Shown here: piece by piece, positions 1 to 11,480 of the stretch | Numbering within the stretch: the first letter of the stretch is position 1 | Layout of the letters: each line of letters opens with the position of its first letter | From: Cryptomeria japonica | Taxonomy: Eukaryota; Streptophyta; Pinopsida; Cupressales; Cupressaceae | Length of the DNA: 64,000 nucleotides | Assembly (NCBI RefSeq): GCF_030272615.1 | Contig: NC_081413.1 | Span: 607,204,209-607,268,208, forward strand | Reading direction: 5' to 3' | Program-made: the position numbers and the translations under genes | Notes under the pieces: generated by a model | The model's input: only the letters and a program-made list of their open reading frames with translations | Databases searched by the model: none | Told to the model about the DNA's origin: nothing

Positions 1-2
1 TT

Positions 3-3000
3 CAAGCTATGATTGGAATAACATCAACATTGACCGACTCAGAGTTTAATGATCTAGAAGGTTGTAATGATGCAAAAGCAATGTGGACCAAGCTCATATC
101 TGTGTATGGAGGTGATGAACATGTTTAGAGAGCAAAAGTAGATAGTCTAAGAGGTCAACTTGAATCCATGAGAATGAGTGAATGTGAGAACATAACCTAA
201 TACAATACAAGGTTAAAGGAGATTGTCAATCAAATCAAAGGAGTAGGAGGAACTATTGAAGAAAAGGATGTAACAAGTAAGTTGCTTATAACTCTTCTAC
301 CTACTTATGCAATCCAAGTCTTTGCAATCAATGAACTAAGGTTTGTACCAAATATGCCAGTTTCTTTGGATACTACTATTGGTAAGCTACATGCATTTGA
401 GTTAAGTAATTTTGATAACAGTGGGTCTTCGGTAAATAAAGTAGAATCTGCATTTAGTTCTTTTCATATTGGTGAATCTGATGATTACAATGATAGAATG
501 AGTAAGTATTTTGAAGGGAATCACAGTGGAGCAAGTGAAAGATTTCGTAAGAACATGGAAGAAGTGCACAAATTGTATGAAGAAATCAAAAAGCAAGAAG
601 AGTTTGAAGCATTGTTGGCCAGGATGTTACCTAGAGGAAAAGGTAAGTACAAAGGAAATCTACCTTTAAAATGTTTCAATTGTGATAAAATAGGACATAT
701 GGCTTCTAACTGCTCTGACAAAGAATCTAGTGAAAAGAGAGAATATCGAGATAACAGGTAGAAAGACAACCAATGCAGAAGACACCGAGACTTCAGAATG
801 AGAGACAAAAAGACATGCCTAGTAGCTGATGAGGAATCCAATGATGATACAACTGATGAAACTGATACAAAGGAAGTTGTTTATGTGGCTATTAAAGATG
901 GATCAGATGAAGAAAGGTATGAAGAAAAATCCCTAATATCTCACATAAATAATAATGATTCTTGGATCATAGATAGTGGATGCTCACATCACATGATAGG
1001 TGATAAACACAAGTTTGTTAAATTAGAAGATTATGATGGAGGTTATGTAAGATTTGGTAATGATGCACCATGTCCGGTGAAAGGTAAAGGATCTATAACA
1101 CTTCTTGACAATGCTAAATGTGATGATGTATACTAGGTTGAAGGTTTGAAATACAATTTGTTGAGTGTAGCACAGCTAAATAATACAGGATACCGAATAG
1201 AATTCCAGAAGGGATGTGTCAAAGTTCATGACAAACATGGAAAGCTAGCTGCTACCGGGACACAAACAAAAGGTAATACATTTCATCTTGACTCAACTCA
1301 GAACAAATGTCTATATGCAAAAATAGAAGATACCTGGTTATGGCATAAAAGGTTTTGTCATGTAAATTTTGATAATCTGATCAAAATAAGTAAGAAGCAC
1401 CGAGTAAGAGGTCTATCGAGCCTGGAAAAACCTAAGAATGCTATGTGCCAAGGATGCCAGATGGGTAAGATGACAAGATCAAGCTTTACAAGTAAGTCCT
1501 ACACTTCTAAAGGAATTTTAGATCTAGTACACACTGATCTTTGTGGTCCTATGAAGGTTTAGAGTTATTATGGTGATAAATATTTCATATTATTTGTGGA
1601 TGATTACTCAAGGATGATGTCAGTTATGTTTTTAAAAGAAAAATCAGAAGCTTTTCAAATGTTTAAATGGTACAAGGCAAGAGTTGAAAATGAAACAGGA
1701 AGACAACTGAAATGTCTTAGATCTGATAGAAGAGGAGAATTCACTTCTGATGAATTTAACTTATTCTGCAATGATCATGGTATAAAAAGGCAAGTGTCTA
1801 CACCGAGAACACCTTAGCAAAATGGGATAGCTGAGAGAAGAAACAGATCAACTGTAGATTGTGCCAGAACCCTGATTATAGAAAAGAGGGTACCTCAAAC
1901 ATTTTGGAGAGAAGCAATCAACACTGTAGTTTACACCCTGAACCGAGTACAACTGAAGAAAGGAACTATGAAGACACCATATGAAATCTGGTATGACAAG
2001 AAACCTAATGTAAGTTATTTTAAAATCTTTGGAAGTAGATGCTATGTACACAAAGATGACAAAGATGGAAAGTTTGATCAGAAAAGTGAGGAAGGAACAT
2101 TTCTTGGTTATTCTTCTAGAAGTAAAGCATTTAAATGTCTGATCAAATCATATAACAAAATAGTAGAAAGTACAAATGTGAAAATTGATGAATTTGCAGA
2201 AAGAAATGATGAAGGAAATTCCAAAGAACCAGAAAATTATGAAGAATTTGTTTATGTTCAACCGAGAAGTCCTACCGAGAGAGTTATTGAAGAAAATGAA
2301 GATAATGTCCAGTTACCGAGTGACGAAGAAGATCATACAAAGCCTACTGAGCCTATATTAGTAAAATATGTCAGAAGACATCATGCATCAAGTCAGATTA
2401 TAGGGGATAAGGATGATCCAATGATGACAAGGAACAAACTGAGACATAACACATGTCTGATATCTGAATTTGAACCGAGAATAGTAAAAGAGGCATTTTA
2501 TAGTGAAGATTGGGTAAATGCTATGACAGAAGAGATTGGGTAAATGCTATGACAGAAGAGATTGATCAAATCAAGAAGAATGAAACATGGACACTGGTCC
2601 CAAGACCGAAGGACAAAAATGTAATCGGTACAAAGTGGATTTTCAGAAACAAGCTAAATGAAAAAGGTGAGGTCATTCACAACAAAGCAAGACTAGTTTG
2701 CAAAGGTTATGCTCAAGAAGAAGGAATAGATTATGGTGAGACTTTTGCACCTGTGGCTAGACTTGAGGGAGTAAGAACATTGTTGGCATATGCTGCTTTC
2801 AAAAATTTCAAGGTATATCAAATAGATGTTAAATCTGCATTTTTGAATGGTATACTTGAAGAAGAAGTTTATATTGAACAACCTGAAGGATTTGTTGAAG
2901 ACAGGAATAAAGATCAGGTATGTAAATTAAACAAAGCTTTATATGGTCTGAAACAAGCACCTAGAGCATGGTATGAAAGACTGCACTCTTATTTGATCAA

Positions 3001-4036
3001 GATTGGATTTATAAGGACAAGTGAAAACAACAATATGTACATGAAGAATGATGAGGACAATGGAATACTAATCTCAACCATATTTGTTGATGATATTATT
3101 TTTTGTGGTAATGACTCCTTATACAAGAACTTTGGAAATGAAATGTGCAAAGAATTTGAGATGTCATTAATCGGCGAGATAAAGTATTTTATAGGTTTAC
3201 AGATACTGCAAATGAAAGATGAGATTTTCATTACTCAATCCAAGTACATAGAGGAAATTTTGAAGAAATTTGGAATGGAGGATTCTAAACCTGTAAGTAC
3301 TCCTATGACTACTAACTGTAAACTATCAAAGAATGATGAATCTGCATCTGTTGATGAGACACTTTACCGATCTATGATTGGAAAGTTGCAATATGTTGTG
3401 CATAGTAAACCAGATATAGCACATGCAATAGGTATTGTTGCAAGATTTTCTGCTCATCCCAAAGAAACCCATATGACAGCAATCAAGAGAATTTTCAGAT
3501 ACCTGAGAGGCACTGAAGATTATGGCTTAGTATATGAAAAGAGGAATGATTTTGATCTAAAAGTTTATACTGATGCTGATTAGGCAGGCAACATTGATGA
3601 CAGGAAAAGCACAAGTGGTGGAGCTTTCTTTTTGGGAGATAGACTAGTGAGTTGGCTTAGCAAGAAACAAGGATGTATTTCATAGTCAACAACAGAAGCT
3701 GAATATGTCGCTGCAACATTGAATTGTACAAATATTGCATGGATCAAACAACTGTTGGAAGGTATCAATGAAAAATTTACTGAGCCAGTAACTATATTCT
3801 GTGATAATACTAGTGCCATTAACATTTCAAAGAATCCGGTAATGCCCTCTAAGACAAAACATATCTCTATAAAGTATCATTATCTCAGAGAAGAAGTTCA
3901 AGAGAAGAAAGTTGTGCTGGAATATATCAGTTCAAAGGAGCAAATAACAGACATCTTCACAAAGCCACTGCCAAGGGACACTTTTGAGTATCGCAGAAGC
4001 AAGTTAGGGGTCCTACCCCTATCTTCTATTTACTGA
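3..4036 (+). pseudogene. C1 gag-pol polyprotein, decayed
   Basis: Would encode capsid, protease, integrase, reverse transcriptase and RNase H. One frame (starting at base 3) runs to about 2540, then a 26-bp duplication shifts it. Visible in order: gag core from base 3; CCHC knuckle CFNCDKIGHMASNC near 670; protease WIIDSGCSHH near 961; integrase zinc-binding H..H..C..C from about 1340 to 1465; integrase core D (HTDLCGP, 1530), D (LRSDRRGEF, 1725) and Q-N-G-x-A-E near 1820; reverse transcriptase with [11 protein letters not shown] near 2820 and FVDDIIF near 3085; RNase H with TEAEY near 3698 and DNTSA near 3805; end TDIFTKPL near 3950. In-frame stops lie at 126, 198, 759, 1134, 1560, 1815, 3581 and 3683. 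Seven are TAG and one is TAA. Confidence 0.92.
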
Positions 4037-4550
4037 TAGAGTTCGGTGAAAGCATCAATTCGATGAATCTATAGAATATTATGTGTGGATTGATGCTGAT
4101 TTACGCACTTTAGGAGGTTTTCTAAAGGTGTGCAAACAATAGTATTGAAGGAAAGATTGCTCTAATCAAGTTTTAGATGTTACATTTGCATGTGCAACAC
4201 AGCAAGGCAAAACACTTCACAACAGAAGAGTTCATGATTTAGTTCTTTTACTTTTTGGCATTGTTGTCAAAGGGGGAGAAGACTAAATGGTAGACTAAAT
4301 GGTAAAGCCCTAAAATGAAGAAGATAACAGAAGACTAATGACAGGGGGAAAAGATTACTGAAAAAGGGAGAAGATTAAAATGCAAGATAACAACTCAAAA
4401 GACTCATGAAAGAGGGAGAAAGCCTAGAAGACTTCAAAAGAAGAAAACAACTCAAGGATAATAGGAGAAGTCTCCACAACAATCTGAATCTGAATCAATC
4501 TGAATATCTTGTTGGTATTCCCATTTACAAGTTGGTATTGCCATCAATGC
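4037..4550 (+). other. C1 3' noncoding region
   Basis: No gene seen. Purine-rich stretch between the gag-pol stop and the LTR, with a first AAAGGGGGAGAAG tract near 4270 and repeated short TTGGTATT words just before the LTR, a layout usual for copia 3' ends. Confidence 0.6.
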
Positions 4551-4563
4551 CAAAGGGGGAGAT
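4551..4563 (+). promoter_or_regulatory. C1 polypurine tract
   Basis: CAAAGGGGGAGAT directly precedes the LTR start TGTTGG at 4564. In LTR retrotransposons this tract primes plus-strand DNA synthesis, and its position abutting the LTR is what identifies it. Confidence 0.8.
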
Positions 4564-6029
4564 TGTTGGTATTACAATAGAAAGGAGATTGTAGGCATTT
4601 CAATAAGGATATTGAGAAGGTTGTTGGAGATTATTGATATAATTGAAGAAGGATGATTACTGTCTTTATAATATTATTTTGTCATTGATGTCAAGAAATT
4701 GACTTTCTGATTCAGTATGATGCTGCCATATCTTGAGAAGTATGTATTGATGAGAATTAAGATGTCGGTTAGTGACACAGAAAGAATGTGATGAATAAGG
4801 GGAGAAATAAGTTATTCACTGGGCAACTATTACCGAGTTAGACAATTATGAGATCATGTTGTTTTGATTGTTTTGATATCCTACATATGTTGTTGATTGT
4901 AAGATTAATACTATACTATGTCACCGAGTAATGAACCTAGTCGGTAAACCCTAAGGTTATCGATATTAGTTAAAGAAGGCAGAATGTCTACCGAGTAAAG
5001 TTTAGTATTTACCGAGTAACAACCGAGTTATGATAGATCACATTGGATGAATAAAAACATTATTTAATGAAGGATGCTGATGAGCTAGAGATGAATAGAT
5101 GATTGGTATGCTGCGCATGAAGCTTGTTAAGGATCTACGTTAATGGAAAATCAAGAGGAAGATCTACAACATAGATTGAATCACAATAACCTAACACAAG
5201 TTCCTAGGAAGGAATGCAAGTTCCAAGGCGAGGTAAAATGTTTTCAGATCGAAGGATATATTGAACCTAGTCAATATTGATGATCTGATGGCCAAGATTG
5301 ATCATGGTAAATGCGATCAAGGAGATCAAGCGGTTAGCAAATTGTTTATAAATAAGGAATTGTTGATAATCAATGTATGCAGGCAAGTGTAAGCACATGG
5401 ATGCTACATAGTGATTACCGAGCACAAAAGCTTGAAGACCTGTTTGATTAACAGAGTAGGGAGCCCAGCAGAGGGACAAGATAAGTCCTATGACAAGATT
5501 GTTTTGAGCAAATAAGAATCTGCTTTAGCATTTTAGATGTGAAGTTGTAGATATATTTTATTACTGTTATTTTGTAAAGTGACAGAAAATCTCTTAACCG
5601 AGTGGACTTAACAGTCTTATTTGTAAATCCTCTAGCAAGGTAAAATTCTACATGAGTGTTTGAAATCCTTTGACAAGGTCACTTCTAACAAAGTGACGAT
5701 CCTAACAGATCTGAGGGAAATCCCTTAACTGGGTCACATCTAGCAATGTGTTTGTGATCTTTAATAGGATTTTCTTTTAACCAAGCATACTCTAGAAGAG
5801 TATATTTCTTAGTGGGTCCGAAATCCCATAGTGGTTTTTCCCTATTTGGGTTTCCACGTTAAATCTAGTGTTATATGTGTTATGATGATTATGTGTTTAT
5901 GAGTTAGCATGTTTAGCAGTTTTTGGTTATATTGTTGAAGTATAAGTTACCGAGGTTGAATCTGTTGATTTTATGGAAGATTAAGTTTGTATGATTCACC
6001 CCACCCTCTCATCTTGTTAGCTATTGACA
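4564..6029 (+). repeat. C1 3' LTR
   Basis: Begins TGTTGGTATT after the polypurine tract. It has the GTGGTTTTTCCC...TTTGGGTTTCCACGT block (near 5832) and the ATTCACCCC...CTCTC block (near 5994) that commonly lie near the end of plant copia LTRs. The proposed end, CA at 6028-6029, is followed by a sequence (TCAGAAC) faintly like an initiator-Met primer site, so the exact end is uncertain. The word ACCGAG recurs many times. The partner LTR lies outside the window. Confidence 0.7.
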
Positions 6030-6310
6030 TCAGAACTTTACAGACCGGTCTGGTTACTATTCTGCAGATAGTTACTTGTGAGTTTCATCTCACAGTGGTT
6101 TTTCCCATTTGGGTTTCCACGTCAAAATACCTGTGTTATGGTGATTGTGCTTCTATGAGTGAATGCATTATTTGCTATTTGGTTTGCATGTGTGTTAACC
6201 GGTTTGTCTGCTAAACTGTTTTACTGGTTTACTGCTAGACTATTAAAGTGTTTAAGTACATTATTTTTTGGTATACTAATTCACCCCCCCCCCCCTCTTA
6301 GTATTCATCA
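6030..6310 (+). repeat. tail of a second copia LTR
   Basis: Repeats the terminal architecture of the preceding LTR: CAGTGGTTTTTCCC then TTTGGGTTTCCACGT at about 6093-6124, AACCGGTTT near 6198, and ATTCACCCCCCC...CTCTTAG before ending TTCATCA at 6310. Its ending matches that of the minus-strand solo LTR at 51867-53104, so it probably derives from that LTR family rather than from C1 itself. Confidence 0.6.
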
Positions 6311-6582
6311 CAACACCCTTGTTTTAATCAAAATTGAGAAATACATACCTGGTTCAAAAAGAGCCATGGGGGGAAATATCCAGGAAGAAAACTCCCCACC
6401 ATTGCTCCAACAGTAAAAGGGCCAGCAAAGCTACCAAAGATCCCAAAAAGCTAGAAAAAAACAACCGGAGGAGAACAAAAGCTTGTTGAAACCAAAAACT
6501 TACAATTATCTAAATAGTGCAAGAAAATGAGATGTGGAAAACCAATGAGGGCCATAGCACAGGGCCAAGGAGGACGATGCGT
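6311..6582. other. no gene seen
   Basis: Spacer between the LTR tail and the minus-strand decayed ORF. It may include the 3' untranslated part of that ORF. No motif recognised. Confidence 0.5.
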
Positions 6583-7401
6583 TCAGAATTCTTCATCGTT
6601 TGAGTCTAGGTCCTCATCATCGGGGGCAGGAGCAATGACTGCATCCAAAATAACTAGGCAATCACTCCCACAAGCAACATGAGCCAATGATTCTGCTTTT
6701 TCCCAGGGGTGGCGGACATCATCCAGGATCCATTCTTCATTGCGGCCAAGACCCCAAGAGTTGCCTTCAACTATGTCACCGTTGGCCATAATGCTAATGT
6801 CTTCTCTACCTTAAAGACCTTCCTCTTGGATAAAGGTGCTCCTCTCGACAATCGTGAATCCTGGTAGTATATCGACAATCTTGCAAAGGAACTCAATATT
6901 TCTGTTAATATCAGGCCAGGAGTCCTCGAGGGCATTGAAGTCAAGAGAGTTTACAATCACCTTTTTCTACACCTCCACACCATTTCCCAAATTCATATAA
7001 TAATTTTGTGGGAAGGGCAATCTGAGATTGCCATCAACATTGTCGAACACTGCGTCAATTTCCCCAAGAAAGCGGTGCTCGAACACCATTTGGGTGATAA
7101 GCTTCACCCTTTGTTTGCTAATCCTCATATAGAGCAACATAGCTAGGAAGAAGGTTGAGATGTCTGCATTGGCTCTGTATCTATGGTATGCATTAAGGAA
7201 TTCCTCCCCAAATTTTTTTTTAACACAGTGCCGAATCAAAGGGTGGCTTGAGGAAAGAACTGATTGTACACGCTTATTAGAGATTTTGCCTAGGAATGCC
7301 ATTTGACGGTAGGTTGCTTCTAGCAAAATTGGTGTTTCCATTGTAAGGACATTAGAGCAAGAAAGAGGGAGAGCTTGATATGTTAAAAATACCCAGGTCA
7401 T
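6583..7401 (-). pseudogene. unrecognised decayed coding segment
   Basis: On the minus strand, one reading frame runs from ATG at 7401 to a stop at 6583 with two internal stops only (TAG at 6967-6969, and TAA near 6812), which is long for random AT-rich DNA. The reading resumes in frame after each. The predicted protein is about 270 residues. Its N-terminal part has a basic, helical character (SNKRVQSVLSSS, KKFGEEFLNAYHRYRAN), and its C-terminal end is acidic, finishing DDEDLDSNDEEF. I do not recognise the family. It could be a fragment of a transposon protein or of a host gene. No function is proposed. Confidence 0.45.
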
Positions 7402-8305
7402 TCTTTATTTATCTTGGCAATCTCATAAAGGTTGAAGAGCTCGAGGACTTAGCTAATCGAGCCAAATTATTTCACACAAACAAGGCACATCTCAAGCATG
7501 CCACCTTTAATCGCTATTAATTGCCTCTTTGATGTCAGCCATCATCCGACTTTATGATATCTAACAGTAATGATGAAAATTAGATTATCTTTTGACAGCA
7601 ACTCAATCAGAGCTGGAGTTAGTGGCCTCGATAAGATCAAAATATCGAAACCATAAAGAATACCGATAGGAGTCTAAGCAAGAGACCCAATAAGAATACG
7701 TCTACCGATAAGTGCTACAAGCAGTAGGGGCCAATACATTGGGGAAACAAACATTTCGTCCTTAGAACAGGATCGGTTACATCAATTAAGCATTATAAAC
7801 CACCATAATCAAAATAAAGATGTGCCTCAATCCGAACAGGGCATCTGAGGAAAGAAACGATTGCTGTCGCTTATCAGAGATTTGCTAGATTATCGTTCTG
7901 GCAGCATTTGCAATAGGATTGTAGTAACCCCGATGAGATCCTATACCGAAACGTAGTAAGTACCCATTAGGGACAGGTACAATAGATCTATGTGAGTGAC
8001 AAAATCACCAACTGGAAGAGGCCGAGCAGCCGAGATGGATACTCTTACCGGTAGGAGCCCGAATACCACAATCAAGAGAGACCCATAACCGGTAAGAGTT
8101 CAACTCCCGGTATAAACGACCAACCAGTAGGAACTAAGACATCGGGGGACCAAAGCAGTTCATTCATCGGCCAAAAGATGTAGCATTTAACCCTAATATT
8201 CATTGTAATCAAATTTATCTATGCCTTAGCCGAATGCCTGGGTCAAGGCCTCCATCTATAATTGCCATCTTAGATAGTTTGTCTGCTTCCATATTGCCTT
8301 CTCTA
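7402..8305. other. no gene seen
   Basis: Spacer with recurrent ACCGGTA/ACCGATA-like words, ending abruptly where the truncated C2 LTR begins. It is not similar to the missing part of that LTR, so the junction at 8306 is a breakpoint. Confidence 0.4.
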
Positions 8306-8392
8306 TAGATTCCTAAGTTTAGCTTAAGCATAGAGTATAATAGACTAATAATTAAATAAATAATTATTAGCTAATAAAAGATAAATCTAACA
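8306..8392 (-). repeat. C2 3' LTR fragment
   Basis: Matches 18925-19009 with few differences and ends, as that copy does, in TCTAACA (TGTTAGA on the element strand). The other roughly 240 bases expected from the right LTR are missing. Confidence 0.75.
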
Positions 8393-8403
8393 CCCCCCTT
8401 AAG
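8393..8403 (-). promoter_or_regulatory. C2 polypurine tract
   Basis: CCCCCCTTAAG on the plus strand, that is CTTAAGGGGGG on the element strand, abutting the LTR boundary. The same arrangement occurs at C3 (54808-54820). Confidence 0.7.
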
Positions 8404-8946
8404 ATGAACTTAGGGAGTAGCTAAAAAACAACTAAGGACTACAAAAGAATGTAAAAAAAGCAGGAAAGCAGTCCTGATAACTAGGCCTGATGAGGTACCC
8501 AAGTACAATAAAATCTCTGTAAAGTGGAGAAAAGGGAGAAAACCCCATGGGAACAAAACTCCTCTCCAAGAAGAGATGAAAGCTCAAGTGAAGGACTAAG
8601 AAGCCTCCAAACAAGAGTGTTCCAAAAGATAGGAACAAAAAAAAGAGAAGAACACCACTTAAGCATGAAATAGCTGCAAACACTGTTGAAGAGTAACTGT
8701 TGATCCGAAGAACCTCCACTGAAATAGAACATGACTAGGTAGATAAGACTGCAATCTGCATGAGTTCCCTCAAATGACACTACTTGAATCAGATGGCAAA
8801 CAAAGGTAAATAATTGAACTCAAAGATACAAATGGCATGAAACACCAAAGCCTGAAGATCTAATCTATCGAACCAAGGAAGCATTAGAACAACAAGACAA
8901 ACCTCCCATAATCCTGAAAAAGGAGAGGGATGGGTGCACTGAAAAG
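8404..8946 (-). other. C2 internal region, 3' half
   Basis: No coding sequence recognised. It lies between the C2 polypurine tract and the G1 target-site duplication (AATGG, 8947-8951). Confidence 0.55.
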
Positions 8947-8951
8947 AATGG

Positions 8952-10304
8952 TGGTGCAGGAGCACCTAAGGGTGAGCAAAGACCCTTTCAAATTTTGGCA
9001 ATTTTGGCATAAGGACTGGTGTTTGTCCATTAGGTTGCTTGTTTGGAGCTTGGAGTGCATTTTGACTTCCTTTGAAAATTTCATGTATCGACTTACCTAT
9101 CTCGATAACCCGATGAGGTGCCATCAGCTATCGGCGGGACTATTTTCTACCTACCCTAATAGGCCGATGAAGTCGCAAGTGGAGTGGAGCGAGCAGAGTG
9201 AGTCCGTTGTGGAGCCATTGGGTATCGGCAAGACATGTTTTGGGTTAACCCAATGACTCAATGCGAAAGCATGCAGTTTGGAGAGAACCATCGACCATCG
9301 AAAAGACTATCTCCATGCTAACCTGATGAACCGATGGAAACAAACGTGGAAGTGCGCAATGTGCGAAATGCCATCGAACATCAGAGTAAGTGTTTTGCAA
9401 CTACTCTGATGAGCCGATAGGAAAATATGTGAGTTGTAAACCACCATGGGACATCTCGATTAGTGTTGCGATGCGAACCCGATGAACCGATGGAGGTTGA
9501 AAGACAATTACAATGGGAAAACCGATTGTGTCGAGTTCGATCTCGTCCATTAGGATTGTTCTCATGACTTGTCGCAGAGGATATAAAAGACCCAGTGGGA
9601 ATTATGTAAGGGGTTGGATTTGGGATTGTTGGATGTGATAGTTCCATGAAAGGAACATCTTTTGAATAACAATTTGTAGACCATTTTCTATTTCCCTTCT
9701 CGGGGTTCTATAAATAATGGCTTAATCCATAAATGCCTGTGTGATAGAGTAGATGTTTCTTTTCTGCGTTCTATGAGTTCCAATTATGTGTTCGTGCCAA
9801 GTTCAATTTTGTAAATAAGTTGTCTTTTTGTTTCTTGTTTTATATTGGTGTCAAGCAGTCATAAACATGGCTCTGTCTTGACTCTCCATTGTGGGATCCA
9901 CACGACCATTGGAGGTTGTCAAGAAGAGCCAGTCATGTACAATAGAGTTTTGTTTGTAGCAGACTAGGGAATGGCGTCGACCGTTTCAACAAACTGGCCC
10001 TAGGTGAGCTTGATGATAGCCCGGCTAGGTATAAGTGACCAAAAAAGGAAATCACTTGCAGGGTAGACTGAAGGCTAGGCTATCGGCCTCAGACTAGAGG
10101 AAGATGGGATCAAAGGGAGAGAAGATCCAAGCATGTGGGGGAAAACAACTTAGCAGAAGTTGTAGGTATAATCCATGGTAGAGTAAACCCTTCAAGGTGG
10201 CTGGTGAGATCTGGTGGATTAGTGAGAGGTATTCCCAGGTTAGGCTAGGAGGAAAGCCTTGGAGTGAGTCAAGTTGACTCGAGCACGTAGGATCCTCCCT
10301 ATCA
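8952..10304 (+). repeat. G1 5' LTR
   Basis: 1353 bp, start TGGTGCAGGAGCACC, end CCTCCCTATCA. Aligns along its length with the 3' LTR once the insertion there is removed. It is rich in CCATCGG/CCGATGA words that recur in both orientations. Confidence 0.88.
9581..9589 (+). promoter_or_regulatory. TATA box in G1 5' LTR
   Basis: ATATAAAAG preceded by a short GC-containing stretch (GTCGCAGAGG). The same site is kept in the 3' LTR near 16777. It is a likely core promoter for the element transcript, identified by motif only. Confidence 0.6.
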
Positions 10305-10345
10305 GAGCGAGTTAAAGATTTGGGGTGATGAGTGCAAGAATGATA

Positions 10346-10357
10346 TAGTATCAGAGG
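10346..10357 (+). promoter_or_regulatory. possible G1 primer-binding site
   Basis: TAGTATCAGAGG differs at two positions from TGGTATCAGAGC, the complement of plant initiator-Met tRNA used by many copia and chromovirus elements. It lies 41 bases after the LTR end, farther than usual, so it is a weak call. Confidence 0.35.
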
Positions 10358-10365
10358 GAGTAAAG

Positions 10366-11477
10366 ATGGTGACCAATGTAGAATTGGTTAAGCAGGTTGC
10401 TGACCAAGAAGATAAAAATCGCTTGCTCAAGGAAAGGTTGGAGCAGAAACTAGGTGTGATGGAAGTCAATACAATAGAAGTGAGTGGGAAGATAGATGAG
10501 AAGGGTAAAATGTTGGCAATAGAGGATGAAGTCCCTATACCAGACCCTGTTATTGATCAAGAACCATTCTTGAAGGCTTTGAAGGAAATGAGTGGAAAGT
10601 CTTTGGAAGGAGTACCATTGTTTAGTGACAAGATGGAAGTAGAGTTAGTAATGGAATGGATAGAAGGAATGGAAAACCATTTTGAGTGTGACGGTGTGAC
10701 TGATGCCCAGAATGTTAAGGTGGCTAAGCTGAGAATGAGAGGTGTTGTTGTAAGAGAGAGAGAAGGTAAGAAACCTGTCTCTACTTGGAAAGGGATGGTA
10801 AGCAAAATTAGAGAGACTTATCTTCCTAAGGATTATGAAGTGCAGTTGCATAGGAAAAGAAAAAACCTAAGGAAAAAGGAGTTAGATGTAAGTACCTACA
10901 TTGAAGAGCTCCAGAAGTTGTGTCTAAGGTCAAAAGTGATGGAGGATGAGAGCATCATAGTAGAAAGATACCTTAATAGTCTGAGATGGAACATACAAGA
11001 ATAATTAGGTTTGTTAAGTCCAAATACCATTCACAAATGTTACTAGTTGGACCTGAAGGTAGAAGAAAAGAATAAGAGGAAATATGAAAGCAATAGTAGA
11101 GACAGAGGTAGAGGCCGAGATTCAAGAGGTTTCAGAGGAAACTATGGAGGTAGAGAGGAAGTGAAACAAGATCACAAGGAGAGTCAAAATTGACTGAGCA
11201 GTCCAATGAATCCAGTGGAAGAGGAAGTTATGGTAGAGGAAGAGGTCCTAATAGCAACAACAAAGGTAGATCTGGAAGTTCTGGTGGAGGTTCATACTTT
11301 GCAAACATGAAGTGTTACCATTGCAGTAAGTTTGGTCATCCTGCCTATAGATGTCTGAAGAAGGCAACCTCATCACATAAAGAGAAAATAATTAATTATG
11401 TGCAAGAGGATTCCAATAGTGTGAAGTCTCCTAAAGTAAACCTTGACCCAGAGAGTGGAGATAATCTGATGATTTGA
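10366..11477 (+). pseudogene. G1 gag, decayed
   Basis: Starts at ATG 10366 and reads about 212 codons with a capsid-type core (MENHFECDGV near 10670; KIRETYLPKDYE near 10806). It then meets TAA at 11002 and TAG at 11044, and changes frame near 11165-11190. After the shift comes a glycine- and arginine-rich stretch and a CCHC knuckle CYHCSKFGHPAYRC at about 11313-11354. The TGA at 11475 separates it from protease in the same frame and is probably a CGA-to-TGA change. Confidence 0.85.
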
Positions 11478-11480
11478 AGG

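Larger units (their letters stand above)
1..6029 (+). mobile_element. Ty1/copia element C1, 5' end outside window
   Basis: An LTR retrotransposon of the copia superfamily, recognised from the order gag, zinc knuckle, protease, integrase, reverse transcriptase, RNase H, which is the copia order. The window starts inside gag, so the 5' LTR and primer-binding site are missing. The internal part ends in a polypurine tract and a 3' LTR that begins TGTTGG at 4564. The coding region is dead: eight nonsense codons and one 26-bp duplication. The right end of the LTR is uncertain because a second LTR tail is fused to it (6030-6310). Confidence 0.9.

Noticed and set aside
7429-7520. Short plus-strand frame reading VEELEDLANRAKLF
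   Set aside because: About 30 codons, no start, no family resemblance, and on the opposite strand to the neighbouring decayed ORF.
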